NCBI RefSeq assembly: GCF_029892095.1
Contig: NZ_JARZAE010000004.1
Location: 4,526,001 to 4,590,000, forward strand
Direction: 5' to 3'
DNA length: 64,000 nucleotides
Source: Kitasatospora sp. MAP12-44
Lineage (GTDB): Bacteria; Actinomycetota; Actinomycetes; Streptomycetales; Streptomycetaceae
A model generated the notes under the pieces. That model did not search any database, was not told the origin of the DNA, and worked only from the letters and a program-made list of their open reading frames with translations. Position numbers and translations under genes: made by a program. This document shows positions 7,791-16,236 of the stretch, piece after piece. The first letter of the stretch is position 1, and each line of letters opens with the position of its first letter.

Positions 7791-9341
7791 TCAGATGTCC
7801 GAGGGCTCCCCCAGCCAGTTGACCAGCGCGGCGCGCAGCTCGGCGTGGCTGGGGTCGGCGGCGGCCCAGGCGGCGTAGCCGTCCGGGCGCACCAGCAGCA
7901 CGGTGGAGCGCAGTTTGCCGTGCGGGTCGGCCGGCGCGGTGTGCACCAGGCGGTCCGACCAGGGCTCGGTGACGGCTGCCTCCAGGCCGCTGAACGGTGC
8001 GCCGGGCGCCCGCTCGTCCGTGGTGACCAGGACGAACTTGCCTTCGCGCAGGGCCTCGTAGAGCCGGGTGGGCTGCCCCGGCCGGTCCGCGGCGAGCCGC
8101 AGATCGGGCACCCGGCGCCCGGCCAGCGGGTGGGCGCCGGGGACGGCCGGGTAGCCGATGCCCAGGCCCGAGAGGCTCCGGGCGCCGCGCGAGATCAGTG
8201 GGCCCAGCGCCTCGCCCAGTGTGGTCAGCGCGGAGCGCACCGCGCGGGTCGCCGCGCTGCGGGCCAGCGCGACCCGGATCAGCGTGCCCGAGCTGCGCAG
8301 GACGGCCTTGCCGACCGGGTGGCGCTCGTCCTGGTAGCTGTCCAGCAGCCCCTGCGGTGCCCAGCCGCGCACCACGGCGGCGAGTTTCCAGCCCAGGTTG
8401 GCGGCGTCCTGCAGGCCGGTGTTCATGCCCTGCCCGCCGGCCGGGGAGTGGCAGTGCGCGGCGTCGCCGGCGAGCAGCACCCGGCCGTCGCGGTAGCGGG
8501 CCACCTGCCGCTCGTCGCTGTGGAAGCGGGACATCCAGCGGGCGTCGTGCAGGCCGTAGTCCTCGCCCAGCGTGCGACGGGTGATGTCGGCGATCTCGGC
8601 CAGCTCCACCGGTGCGTCGTCCGGCAGTTGGCGGGTGCGGTCCCAGGCGGTCACCCGGTACCAGCCGTCGCCGAAGGGGGCCAGGAAGGCGAAGCCGGCC
8701 TCGGTGGCCCGCACCGTCAGCACGTCCTGCGGGGCGCGCGACAGCCGGACGTCGGCCAGCAGCACCGAGCTGATCACCGACTCACCCGGGTACGGGATGC
8801 CGAGCAGCTCGCGGACGGTGCTGTGCACGCCGTCGGCGCCGACCACGTACGCCGCCCGGTGGGTCGCCGTCCCGGTGGGGGTGCGCACCTCGAGGGTGAC
8901 GCCGTCGGCGTCCTGGCGCAGGCCGGTCACCTCGTGGTCTCGCAGCAGCAGCGCGCCGGCCTTCACCGCCCGCTCCAGCAGCAGGCGCTCGGTCTGCGAC
9001 TGCGGGGTGATCAGCACGAACGGGAAGCGCGAGGGGAGTTGGCTGAAATCGACGCTGAGCCTGCCGAAGAGCCGCATCGAGGAGAGCGTGGTGCCGGTGC
9101 CGATCAGCTCGTCGGCCAGGCCCCGGGCGTCCAGCTGCTCCAGGGTGCGGGCGTGCACGGCGAAGGCGCGGGTCAGGTTGGACTCCTTGCCGCGCCGCTC
9201 CAGCAGCGTGACCCGGACGCCGGCCGCGGCCAGGTCGCCGGCCAGCAGCAGGCCGGTCGGGCCGGCGCCGACCACGATCACGTCGCAGTCCGGCTGGTCG
9301 GACTCGGTCGGCTGGGCGCTCGGCTGCTCGGTCATGGCCAT
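7791..9341 (-). CDS. FAD-dependent monooxygenase (PheA/TfdB/RdmE-type aromatic hydroxylase)
   Basis: A 516-residue class A flavoprotein monooxygenase. The FAD ADP-binding motif VVGAGPTGLLLAGDLAAAG lies at about residues 21-40. The DG motif is VVGADGVHSTVRELLG (about 165-180) and the second FAD motif is GRVLLAGDAAHCHSPAGGQG (about 285-305). A C-terminal thioredoxin-like domain (after about 390) ends LLVRPDGYAAWAA, as in polyketide-tailoring and rifampicin-type hydroxylases. It hydroxylates an aromatic or polyketide-like substrate with NAD(P)H and O2. The substrate cannot be read from sequence. First gene of a likely two-gene operon with the MpaB-like protein. A GC-rich palindrome lies upstream. 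No biosynthetic cluster surrounds it, so detoxification or catabolism is as likely as biosynthesis. Confidence 0.9.
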   Translation of the reverse strand: MAMTEQPSAQPTESDQPDCDVIVVGAGPTGLLLAGDLAAAGVRVTLLERRGKESNLTRAFAVHARTLEQLDARGLADELIGTGTTLSSMRLFGRLSVDFSQLPSRFPFVLITPQSQTERLLLERAVKAGALLLRDHEVTGLRQDADGVTLEVRTPTGTATHRAAYVVGADGVHSTVRELLGIPYPGESVISSVLLADVRLSRAPQDVLTVRATEAGFAFLAPFGDGWYRVTAWDRTRQLPDDAPVELAEIADITRRTLGEDYGLHDARWMSRFHSDERQVARYRDGRVLLAGDAAHCHSPAGGQGMNTGLQDAANLGWKLAAVVRGWAPQGLLDSYQDERHPVGKAVLRSSGTLIRVALARSAATRAVRSALTTLGEALGPLISRGARSLSGLGIGYPAVPGAHPLAGRRVPDLRLAADRPGQPTRLYEALREGKFVLVTTDERAPGAPFSGLEAAVTEPWSDRLVHTAPADPHGKLRSTVLLVRPDGYAAWAAADPSHAELRAALVNWLGEPSDI

Positions 9342-9363
9342 CTCCCGGTGCTCGGACGACGTT

Positions 9364-9389
9364 CGGGGGGCGGATGCTCTCGCCCCCCG
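9364..9389. promoter_or_regulatory. GC-rich palindrome upstream of the FAD monooxygenase
   Basis: Perfect 9-bp arms CGGGGGGCG and CGCCCCCCG with an 8-nt spacer lie 23 nt before the monooxygenase start. It could be an operator or a 5'-leader hairpin. No cognate regulator is adjacent. Confidence 0.4.
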
Positions 9390-9442
9390 TTCAGCTTCCC
9401 ATCATCGCGGGATCGTCCGGCGCTGTGAATCTCCTTTCCCGA

Positions 9443-9484
9443 AGCGGTCCGTCCGACGGGTTTCGACACGTCGGACGGACCGCT
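9443..9484 (-). terminator. Intrinsic terminator after paaN
   Basis: A perfect 16-bp stem (AGCGGTCCGTCCGACG and its complement, 9443-9458 and 9469-9484) with a 10-nt loop lies just past the paaN stop codon at 9498-9500. Confidence 0.85.
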
Positions 9485-9497
9485 GCTCGGGAGAGAC

Positions 9498-11195
9498 CTA
9501 CGCGGGGCGGCGGACCTGCACCACGCGGAACCGGTTGGCCACGAACGCCGCGTCGGTGTAGGCGGAGTTGGCGGCCGGGTTGGCGCCGGTGCCGTGCAGG
9601 TCGGAGAAGGCGGCGGTCTGGTTCGGGTAGACCCCGCCGGTCAGGTTGAGCGAGAGCGAGACGCCGGTGTCCAGGCAGGCCTGCACCAGCTGGAGTTCCA
9701 CCTCGGGCGAGGTGGTGTAGCCGGTCGCCGTCATCGCGCCCTGCTCGCGCACGGTACGGCGCAGCAGGTCCACCGCGTCGCTGCTGGAGTCGACCGCGAC
9801 GGCGAAGAAGACCGGGCCGAAGCACTCGCTGAGGAAGACCGCCCGGTCGTCCGGCTTGTGCGCCTCGACCTTGACCAGCGCGGGCGTCCTGATGGTCGCG
9901 CCGGGGTGCTCGGCCGACTCCACCACCCGCGGGGCCAGGGCGAGTTCGCCGTACTCGCCGCCGGCCGCGGCTGCGCTGCGCTGCAGCACGGCCGGGTTGA
10001 CGATGGCGCCCAGGATGCCGGCCGCGCGGGCGTCGTCCGCCAGCAGGCCCTCGATGGCGCGGGCCAGGTCGGCCACCACCTCGTCGTAGGACTTCACGCC
10101 CTGGTCGGTCTCGACGCCGGTGCGCGGGATCAGCAGGTTCTGCGGGGTGGTGCACATCTGGCCGCTGTAGAGCGAGAGCGCGAAGGACAGGTTGGAGAGC
10201 ATGCCCTTGTAGTCGTCGGTGGAGTCGATGACCACCGTGTTGACGCCGGCCTTCTCGGTGTAGACCAGGGCCTGGCGGGCGTTCTCCTCCAGCCAGTCGC
10301 CGAACTCGGTCGAGCCGGTGTAGTCGATGATCCTGATGTCCGGGTGCAGCGCCAGCGTCTTGGCGATGCCCTCGCGGTCGCGCTCGGCGGCCAGGGTGAC
10401 CACGTTCGGGTCGAAGCCGGCCTCGGCCAGCACCTCGCGGGCGATCCGCACGGTGAGCGCGAGCGGCAGCACGGCGCGCGGGTGCGGCTTGACCACGACG
10501 GGGTTGCCGGTGGCGAGCGAGGCGAACAGGCCGGGGAACCCGTTCCAGGTCGGGAAGGTGTTGCAGCCGATCACCAGCGCCACGCCGCGCGGCACGACGA
10601 CGGACTCCTTGGAGAGCCGCAGCGGGTCGCGCTTGCCCTGCGGCTTGGTCCAGTCGGCCTGCGGCGGCAGCTTGGTCTGCTCGCCGAAGGCGTAGGCCAC
10701 CGCCTCGAGGCCGCGGTCCTGGGCGTGCGGGCCGCCGGCCTGGAAGGCCATCCCGTAGGCCTGGCCGGTGGTGTGCATGACGGCCTGGCCGAACTCGTGC
10801 GAGCGGGCGTTGATCCGGGCCAGGATCTCCAGGCAGACCGCGGCGCGCGCGGTCGGACCGGCCGTGGCCCAGTCCGGGGCGGCGGCGCGGACGGCGGGGA
10901 GCAGCGCGTCCAGGTCGACCCGCGGGTAGGCGATGTCCAGCTCGAGGCCGTACGGCGAGACCTCGGTGCCGACCAGTTCGCCCGCCTCGGGCTGCCCGGG
11001 CAGCGCGAAGGTGGTGCCGAGCAGGGCGTCGAAGGCCGCCTTGCCGTCGGCCGCCCCGGTCTCCCCGTAGGCCTTGGGGAACTCGGGGTAGGGCGACCAG
11101 TAGTCGCGGTCGGCGAGCGCGGTCAGTGCCCTGGTCAGGGTCTCGTGGTGACGCTCGATCAGTTCGCTGACGTAGGGGTGTGCCGCTGCGGCCAT
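9498..11195 (-). CDS. paaN: PaaN-type aldehyde dehydrogenase of phenylacetate catabolism
   Basis: A 565-residue protein matching the PaaN branch of the aldehyde dehydrogenase superfamily. It has NAD-binding and oxyanion segments GVALVIGCNTFPTWNG and VVVKPHPRAVLPL, a general-base region YTEKAGVNTVVIDST, and the nucleophile in YSGQMCTTPQNLLIP. Late conserved pieces are ECFGPVFFAV and LNLTGGVYPNQTAAFSDLHG. The start at 11195 (MAAAAHPYVSEL) is chosen because GAGGAG lies 6 nt upstream; an ATG 14 codons earlier has no ribosome site. PaaN-type proteins are associated with ring-cleavage aldehyde oxidation in phenylacetyl-CoA degradation. No other paa gene is in view. A TetR gene diverges from it with a palindrome between. 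Confidence 0.9.
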   Translation of the reverse strand: MAAAAHPYVSELIERHHETLTRALTALADRDYWSPYPEFPKAYGETGAADGKAAFDALLGTTFALPGQPEAGELVGTEVSPYGLELDIAYPRVDLDALLPAVRAAAPDWATAGPTARAAVCLEILARINARSHEFGQAVMHTTGQAYGMAFQAGGPHAQDRGLEAVAYAFGEQTKLPPQADWTKPQGKRDPLRLSKESVVVPRGVALVIGCNTFPTWNGFPGLFASLATGNPVVVKPHPRAVLPLALTVRIAREVLAEAGFDPNVVTLAAERDREGIAKTLALHPDIRIIDYTGSTEFGDWLEENARQALVYTEKAGVNTVVIDSTDDYKGMLSNLSFALSLYSGQMCTTPQNLLIPRTGVETDQGVKSYDEVVADLARAIEGLLADDARAAGILGAIVNPAVLQRSAAAAGGEYGELALAPRVVESAEHPGATIRTPALVKVEAHKPDDRAVFLSECFGPVFFAVAVDSSSDAVDLLRRTVREQGAMTATGYTTSPEVELQLVQACLDTGVSLSLNLTGGVYPNQTAAFSDLHGTGANPAANSAYTDAAFVANRFRVVQVRRPA

Positions 11196-11243
11196 GCTGC
11201 GCTCCTCGAAGCGGGAGGACGGGGGCTGACAATCCACAGCGTA

Positions 11244-11257
11244 ACCGAACGATCGGT
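11244..11257. promoter_or_regulatory. TetR-type operator between paaN and the TetR gene (site 1)
   Basis: Arms ACCGA and TCGGT are separated by ACGA, in the 117-bp divergent region. The longer context AACCGAACGATCGGTCGG recurs almost unchanged at 12631-12648 before the 2-oxoacid dehydrogenase operon, with two changes in 18 bases. This points to a shared operator for the adjacent TetR protein. Confidence 0.65.
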
Positions 11258-11312
11258 CGGCTCAACAGACCCTGATGGACGGCAGGTGGCGGTGGCCGGG
11301 GATACTCGGGAC

Positions 11313-11903
11313 ATGGCCGCATCTCCCAGCACCCGCACCACGTACACCGTCGACTCGCTGCTCGCGGTCACCGTGGAGGTCTTCAACGCGCGCGGCTACG
11401 ACGGCACCTCGATGGAGGACCTCTCCCGGGCGGCCGGGATCTCGAAGTCCTCCATCTACCACCATGTGCGCGGCAAGGAGGAGCTGCTGCGGCTCGCGGT
11501 GGGCCGTGCGCTGGACGGGCTGTTCGGCATCCTGGACGAGCCGCCGGCCGTCCAGGGCCGCCCCGTGGACCGGCTGGAGCACGTGGTGCGGCGGACCACC
11601 GAGGTGCTGCTCGCCGAGCTGCCGTACGTCACGCTGCTGCTGCGGGTGCGGGGCAACACCGAGACCGAGCTCTGGGCGCTGGAGCGCCGCCGCGACTTCG
11701 ACCACCGGGTCGCCGAGCTGGTCCGGGCGGCCGTCGCGGCCGGCGAGCTGCGGGCCGATGTCGAGCCGCGGCTGGCCACCCGGCTGCTCTTCGGCATGAT
11801 CAACTCCGTGGTCGAGTGGTACCGCCCGGACGGCGCCCCGGACACCGTCGACGGGATCCCGGACGCGGTGGTCCGGCTGGCCTTCGACGGGCTGCGCGCC
11901 TGA
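11313..11903 (+). CDS. TetR-family transcriptional regulator, probable repressor of paaN and the dehydrogenase operon
   Basis: A 196-residue protein. The N-terminal TetR DNA-binding domain spans residues 8-58, with the helix-turn-helix in GTSMEDLSRAAGISKSSIYHHVRGKEELL. An all-helical ligand-binding domain follows (residues 65-190; LLRVRGNTETELWALERRR). TetR proteins usually repress until a metabolite, often an acyl-CoA, releases them. It diverges from paaN. Matching palindromes occur before paaN and before the E1/E2 operon, so a phenylacetyl-CoA or branched acyl-CoA responsive role is plausible but unproven. Start chosen at ATG 11313 because the N-terminus then aligns with the family. Confidence 0.9.
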   Translation: MAASPSTRTTYTVDSLLAVTVEVFNARGYDGTSMEDLSRAAGISKSSIYHHVRGKEELLRLAVGRALDGLFGILDEPPAVQGRPVDRLEHVVRRTTEVLLAELPYVTLLLRVRGNTETELWALERRRDFDHRVAELVRAAVAAGELRADVEPRLATRLLFGMINSVVEWYRPDGAPDTVDGIPDAVVRLAFDGLRA

Positions 11904-11919
11904 GCCACCCCGGTCGGTC

Positions 11920-12531
11920 TTACGCCGGTGGGACCCGGTCGGTCTCCTCGAAGACCAGCAGGGTCTGGGTGGCCAGCACCTCGGGCAGGCTCTGGATGCT
12001 GCCCAGCACCAGTTCGCGCAGCGCCCGGTTGTCCGGGGTGTGGACCAGCATCAGCACGTCGAACTCGCCGCCGACCAGCGCGATATGCGCGACCCCGGGG
12101 AGTTCGAGGAGCTGCTCGCGCACGGTCCGCCAGGAGTTCTGCACGATCTTGAGCGTGACGTAGGCCGAGGCGCCCTGGCCGGCCCGCTCGTGGTCGACCC
12201 GGGCGGTGAAGCCCCGGATCACGCCGTCCTCCATCATTCGGGCGATCCGGGCGTAGGCGTTGGCGCGCGAGACGTGCACCCGTTCGGCGACCGAGCGGAT
12301 CGAGGCGCGGCCGTCCTGCTGGAGCAGGCGCAGGATGGAGTGGTCCACCCGGTCGAGGCCGCGCTCGACGGGAGGCGGTGGGGCCGGTGCGGCCGGTGCG
12401 GCGGCGGGTGCGGGCACCCGGCCGAAGGTCGCCCTGGTGCGCTCCGGCGGCGCCTGGAGGTTCGTACCCGGCGGGTTCGTACCCGGTGCGATCCGGCCGG
12501 CGCCCGGCCCGGCCATTTGTTCAGCGTCCAT
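11920..12531 (-). CDS. Lrp/AsnC-family regulator (BkdR-like)
   Basis: A 203-residue protein. A Pro/Ala-rich 55-residue N-terminal tail is followed by the Lrp winged helix (LDRVDHSILRLLQQDGRASI, SVAERVHVSRANAYARIARM). The C-terminal RAM/ligand domain (ARVDHERAGQGASAYVTLKI, LPGVAHIALVGGEFDVLMLV) completes it. Lrp proteins form octamers that sense amino acids. It is divergent from the 2-oxoacid dehydrogenase operon, the arrangement seen for BkdR and branched-chain 2-oxoacid dehydrogenase genes, so it probably activates or tunes that operon. The N-terminal tail is longer than usual; a later start is possible, although a GGGGG site precedes this ATG. Confidence 0.88.
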   Translation of the reverse strand: MDAEQMAGPGAGRIAPGTNPPGTNLQAPPERTRATFGRVPAPAAAPAAPAPPPPVERGLDRVDHSILRLLQQDGRASIRSVAERVHVSRANAYARIARMMEDGVIRGFTARVDHERAGQGASAYVTLKIVQNSWRTVREQLLELPGVAHIALVGGEFDVLMLVHTPDNRALRELVLGSIQSLPEVLATQTLLVFEETDRVPPA

Positions 12532-12630
12532 GTCCCCCGGCTCTCTGCTGTGGACGTGCTGCCTTCAGTCGACTGCTCTGGCGGCCGATTGTCCAGCACC
12601 TTCACTCGGCTGTGGCCACAATGAAAAGAC

Positions 12631-12646
12631 AACCGAACAATCGGTT
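12631..12646. promoter_or_regulatory. TetR-type operator before the 2-oxoacid dehydrogenase operon (site 2)
   Basis: AACCGA-ACAA-TCGGTT is a perfect 6-bp-arm palindrome 66 nt before the E1 alpha start, in the region shared with the divergent Lrp gene. It matches site 1 at 11243-11260 in 16 of 18 bases over AACCGAAC(A/G)ATCGGT(T/C)GG. Its position suits repression of the operon by the TetR protein. Confidence 0.65.
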
Positions 12647-12711
12647 GGGAGGCAATCACCTCCCGCTCCCCAGCGGCCCCCCGCCCTCCCCACCCCTTGG
12701 AGGTGCCCGCG

Positions 12712-13845
12712 ATGACCGTCCTCGACCACAGGCCTACCGCGCCTGTCCCTGGCTGGCTACCCGGCGCGACCAGCCCCCGGACCGACCCCTCGCCCCTCCT
12801 CCCCGACTCGTCCCCGGTCCGCGTGCTCGGCACCCCTGCCTTCCAGAAGGCGGACCCGGAGCTGCTGCTCGACCTCTACCGGCGCCTGGTCGTCGGTCGT
12901 CGCTACAACCAGCAGGCCACCACCCTGACCAAGCAGGGCCGGCTCGCCGTCTACCCGGCCTCCACCGGGCAGGAGGCCTGCCAGGTGGTCGCCGGCTCGG
13001 TGCTGCAGCCGCAGGACTGGCTCTTCCCCAGCTACCGCGACACGCTGGCCGTGGTCTCCCGCGGGGTCGACCCGCTGGAGGCGCTCACGCTGCTGCGCGG
13101 CAACGCGCACACCGGCTACGACCCGGTCGCCACCCGCACCGCGCCGCTCTGCACCCCGCTGGCCACCCAGGCCCCGCACGCCGTCGGGCTGGCACACGCC
13201 GCCCGGCTGCGCGGCGAGCCGGTGGTCGCGCTCGCCATGCTGGGCGACGGCGGGACCAGCGAGGGCGACTTCCACGAGGCGCTGAACTTCGCGGCCGTGC
13301 TGAACGCCCCGGTGGTCTTCCTGGTGCAGAACAACGGCTACGCGATCTCCGTCCCGCTGACCCGGCAGTCCGCCGCGCCCTCGCTGGCGCACAAGGCGGT
13401 CGGCTACGGGATGCCCGGCCGGCTGGTGGACGGCAACGACGCACCGGCGGTGCACGCGGTCCTCGCCGAGGCCGTCGAGCGGGCCCGCAGCGGCGGCGGT
13501 CCGACCCTGGTCGAGGCGCTGACGTACCGCCTGGAGGCGCACACCAACGCCGACGACGCGACCCGCTACCGCGAGGACGCCGAGGTCACGGCCTGGCGCG
13601 AGCACGACCCGATCCTGCTGATGGAGCGCGAGCTGCGCGACTGCGGGCTGCTGGACGACGCCGTCGCGGCGGCCGCCACCGAGCAGGGCGAGCAGCTGGC
13701 CGCCCGGATGCGCGCCGAGTTCCACGCCGAGCCCGAGCTGGACCCGGCCTCGCTCTTCCGGCATGTCTACGCCGAGCCGACGCCGCAACTTCTCGAGCAG
13801 GCCGCACAGTTGGACGCCGAGCTGGCAGCGGAGGCCGGTCGATGA
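12712..13845 (+). CDS. 2-oxoacid dehydrogenase E1 component alpha subunit (pyruvate or branched-chain)
   Basis: A 377-residue thiamine-diphosphate-dependent E1 alpha. Features: RRLVVGRRYNQQATTLTKQG (substrate-channel region), STGQEACQVVAG, and the ThDP motif GDGGTSEGDFHEALNFAAV...VQNNGYAIS (about residues 178-213). The later YRLEAHTNADDATRYR is the phosphorylation-loop-like segment. With E1 beta it decarboxylates a 2-oxoacid and reductively acylates the E2 lipoyl group. Start at 12712 (MTVLDHRP) is preferred because GGAGGT sits 7 nt upstream. Its stop overlaps the E1 beta start in ATGA. With Lrp and paaN-linked control nearby, a branched-chain or aryl 2-oxoacid is at least as likely as pyruvate. 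Confidence 0.9.
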   Translation: MTVLDHRPTAPVPGWLPGATSPRTDPSPLLPDSSPVRVLGTPAFQKADPELLLDLYRRLVVGRRYNQQATTLTKQGRLAVYPASTGQEACQVVAGSVLQPQDWLFPSYRDTLAVVSRGVDPLEALTLLRGNAHTGYDPVATRTAPLCTPLATQAPHAVGLAHAARLRGEPVVALAMLGDGGTSEGDFHEALNFAAVLNAPVVFLVQNNGYAISVPLTRQSAAPSLAHKAVGYGMPGRLVDGNDAPAVHAVLAEAVERARSGGGPTLVEALTYRLEAHTNADDATRYREDAEVTAWREHDPILLMERELRDCGLLDDAVAAAATEQGEQLAARMRAEFHAEPELDPASLFRHVYAEPTPQLLEQAAQLDAELAAEAGR

Positions 13846-14849
13846 GCACGCTGACCCAGACCTCGGGCGCCACCCGGACCAGCACGATGGCCCAGGCGCT
13901 CAACGCGGCGCTGCGGGACTCGATGCGCGAGGACCCGGGCGTCCACCTGCTCGGCGAGGACGTCGGCGCGCTCGGCGGGGTCTTCCGGATCACCGACGGC
14001 CTGGCCGCCGAGTTCGGCGCGGACCGCTGCCTGGACACGCCGTTGGCCGAGGCCGGCATCCTGGGGACCGCGATCGGCATGGCGATGTACGGGCTGCGCC
14101 CGGTGGTCGAGATGCAGTTCGACGCCTTCGCCTACCCGGCGATGGAGCAACTGGTCTCGCACGTCGCCAAGATGCGCAACCGGACGGCGGGCCGGCTGCC
14201 GATGCCGATCACCATCCGGATCCCCTACGGCGGCGGGATCGGCGGGGTCGAGCACCACAGCGACTCCTCGGAGGCGTACTACGCCGGGACCCCGGGGCTG
14301 CACGTGGTCACGCCGGCCACCGTGCAGGACGCCTACGGGTTGCTGCGGGCCTCGATCGCCTCCGACGACCCGGTGGTCTTCCTGGAGCCCAAGCGGCTCT
14401 ACTGGTCGAAGGCCGAGCTGGATGTCGCGGCCGCGGTGGAGCCGGTCGGCAAGGCGGTGCTGCGCCGGACCGGCCGCTCCGCGGTGCTGATCACCTACGG
14501 GCCCTCGCTGCCGGTCTGCCTGGAGGCGGCGCAGGCCGCCCAGGCGGAGGGCTGGGACCTCGCGGTGCTGGACCTGCGCAGCCTGGTGCCGTTCGACGAC
14601 CGGACGGTCTGCGAGGTGGTCCGCTCGCTCGGGCGGGCCGTCGTCGTGCACGAGTCGACCGGCTTCGGCGGGGTCGGTGCCGAGATCGCTGCTCGCGTTA
14701 CGGAGCGGTGCTTCCATCACTTGGCGGCGCCGGTGATCCGAGTGACAGGTTTTGATATTCCATACCCGCCGCCGATGCTGGAGCACCACCATCTGCCCGG
14801 CGTGGACCGGATCCTGGACGCGGTCGCCCGACTCCAGTGGGAGGGGTGA
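13842..14849 (+). CDS. 2-oxoacid dehydrogenase E1 component beta subunit
   Basis: A 335-residue E1 beta with the expected transketolase-like pyrimidine domain (MAQALNAALRDSMREDPGVH, GEDVGALGGVFRITDGL, RCLDTPLAEAGILGTAIGMA) and the IPYGGGIGGVEHHSDSSEAY segment that contributes to the active site. The C-terminal transketolase domain (LDLRSLVPFDD, VVVHESTGFGGVGAEIAA) is complete. It assembles with E1 alpha as an alpha2beta2 enzyme. The gene overlaps E1 alpha by 4 bp, and the E2 start region begins within 3 bp of its stop, so translation is probably coupled. Confidence 0.92.
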   Translation: MSTLTQTSGATRTSTMAQALNAALRDSMREDPGVHLLGEDVGALGGVFRITDGLAAEFGADRCLDTPLAEAGILGTAIGMAMYGLRPVVEMQFDAFAYPAMEQLVSHVAKMRNRTAGRLPMPITIRIPYGGGIGGVEHHSDSSEAYYAGTPGLHVVTPATVQDAYGLLRASIASDDPVVFLEPKRLYWSKAELDVAAAVEPVGKAVLRRTGRSAVLITYGPSLPVCLEAAQAAQAEGWDLAVLDLRSLVPFDDRTVCEVVRSLGRAVVVHESTGFGGVGAEIAARVTERCFHHLAAPVIRVTGFDIPYPPPMLEHHHLPGVDRILDAVARLQWEG

Positions 14850-14851
14850 TC

Positions 14852-16222
14852 GTGGTGCCGATCGTGCGCGAGTTCAAGCTGCCGGACCTCGGCGAGGGGC
14901 TGACCGGTGCGGAGGTGGTGCGCTGGCTGGTCGAGGTGGGCGAGGTGATCGTCGTCGACCAGCCGGTGGTGGAGGTGGAGACCGCCAAGGCCGTCGTGGA
15001 GGTGCCCTGCCCGTACGGCGGGGTGGTCACCGCGCGGTACGGCGAGGTGGGCGAGGAGCGGGAGGTCGGGCAGCCGCTGGTGATGGTGGCGGTGCCGCCA
15101 TCGGGCGCGTCCGACGCGTTGGCGCAGCCCGGTCCGGAGGCGGACCTGGCGGACGGTGCTTCCGGCAACGTGCTGGTGGGGTACGGGGTTGCGGCGGGCG
15201 GCAAGGGTTCGCGCCGCCGCCGGGTCGGCGTGCCCGAGATGCCGGCCGCGCCGGTCGTGCCGGTCGCTCCGGCGGCTGCGGCTGCGGCTGTTCCGGTCGC
15301 GACGGCGGCTCCGGTGGCCGGGATGCCCGCGGTGGTCGCGGTGATCTCGCCGCTGGTTCGCAAGCTGGCCCGCGAACACGGCCTCGACCTCACCACGGTG
15401 GCCGGCAGCGGTCCGGACGGCCTGATCATGCGGGCCGACGTCGAACGCGCACTCGCCGCCCCGGCTCCAGCCCCGGTCCTGGCCCCGGTCCCGGCCGCGT
15501 CCGTGGCACCCGCCGAGGCTGCGGCAGAGGCCGTCCCGCTGCGCGGGCTGCGCCGCACGGTGGCCGAGAAGCTCACCCGCAGCCACCACGAGATCCCCGC
15601 CGCCACCTGCTGGGTGGACGCCGACGCCACCGAACTGCTGGAGCTGCGGCGCCAGTTGAACGAGGGCCCCGGCCCGCGGATCGGCCTGCTCGCGATGCTC
15701 GCCCGGATCTGCACGGCGGCGCTGGCCCGCTACCCCGAGCTCAACGCCAGCGTCGACCTGGACGCCGCCGGAGCTCCTGCGGCGCTGCGCCGGCACTCCG
15801 CCGTCCACCTGGGCTTCGCGGCCCAGAGCGACCGCGGACTGGTGGTCCCGGTGGTCCGCTCCGCGCACCTGATGTCCACCGAGCAACTCGGCGCCGAGCT
15901 GGCCAGGTTGACCGAGTCGGCCCGGTCCGGCTCGCTCAAGCCGGCCGAACTCACCGGCGGCACCTTCACCTTGAACAACTACGGGGTGTTCGGGGTGGAC
16001 GGCTCCACGCCGATCCTCAACCACCCGGAGGCGGCGATGCTCGGGGTGGGCCGGATTGTGGCCAAACCCTGGGTCTACCAGGGCGAGTTGGCGGTCCGCC
16101 AGGTGACCCAGCTGTCCTTCACCTTCGATCACCGGGTCTGCGACGGCGGCACGGCGGGCGGCTTCCTGCGGTTCGTCGCGGACTGCGTGGAGCAGCCGGG
16201 GATGCTGCTGCGCCAACTCTGA
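14852..16222 (+). CDS. Dihydrolipoyl acyltransferase E2 component
   Basis: A ~456-residue E2. A single lipoyl domain at about residues 5-80 has the lipoylated Lys in VEVETAKAVVEVP. An Ala/Pro/Val-rich linker follows, then the peripheral subunit-binding domain (ISPLVRKLAREHGLDLTTVA, about 170-205). A second linker leads to the catalytic domain (LRGLRRTVAEKLTRSHHEIP), with GTFTLNNYG and the catalytic HxxxDG as HRVCDG near the end. It transfers the acyl group from the lipoyl arm to CoA. Start choice: GTG 14852 has GGGAGG 7 nt upstream; GTG 14855 or 14846 are alternatives. There is no E3 (lipoamide dehydrogenase) gene in the operon, so that subunit must come from elsewhere. Confidence 0.92.
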   Translation: MVPIVREFKLPDLGEGLTGAEVVRWLVEVGEVIVVDQPVVEVETAKAVVEVPCPYGGVVTARYGEVGEEREVGQPLVMVAVPPSGASDALAQPGPEADLADGASGNVLVGYGVAAGGKGSRRRRVGVPEMPAAPVVPVAPAAAAAAVPVATAAPVAGMPAVVAVISPLVRKLAREHGLDLTTVAGSGPDGLIMRADVERALAAPAPAPVLAPVPAASVAPAEAAAEAVPLRGLRRTVAEKLTRSHHEIPAATCWVDADATELLELRRQLNEGPGPRIGLLAMLARICTAALARYPELNASVDLDAAGAPAALRRHSAVHLGFAAQSDRGLVVPVVRSAHLMSTEQLGAELARLTESARSGSLKPAELTGGTFTLNNYGVFGVDGSTPILNHPEAAMLGVGRIVAKPWVYQGELAVRQVTQLSFTFDHRVCDGGTAGGFLRFVADCVEQPGMLLRQL

Positions 16223-16236
16223 GAACCAGGTGGTCA

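Noticed and set aside
6889-9341. FAD monooxygenase plus MpaB-like oxygenase as the core of a biosynthetic gene cluster
   Set aside because: No synthase, transporter or resistance gene accompanies them; two tailoring-type enzymes alone are not enough.
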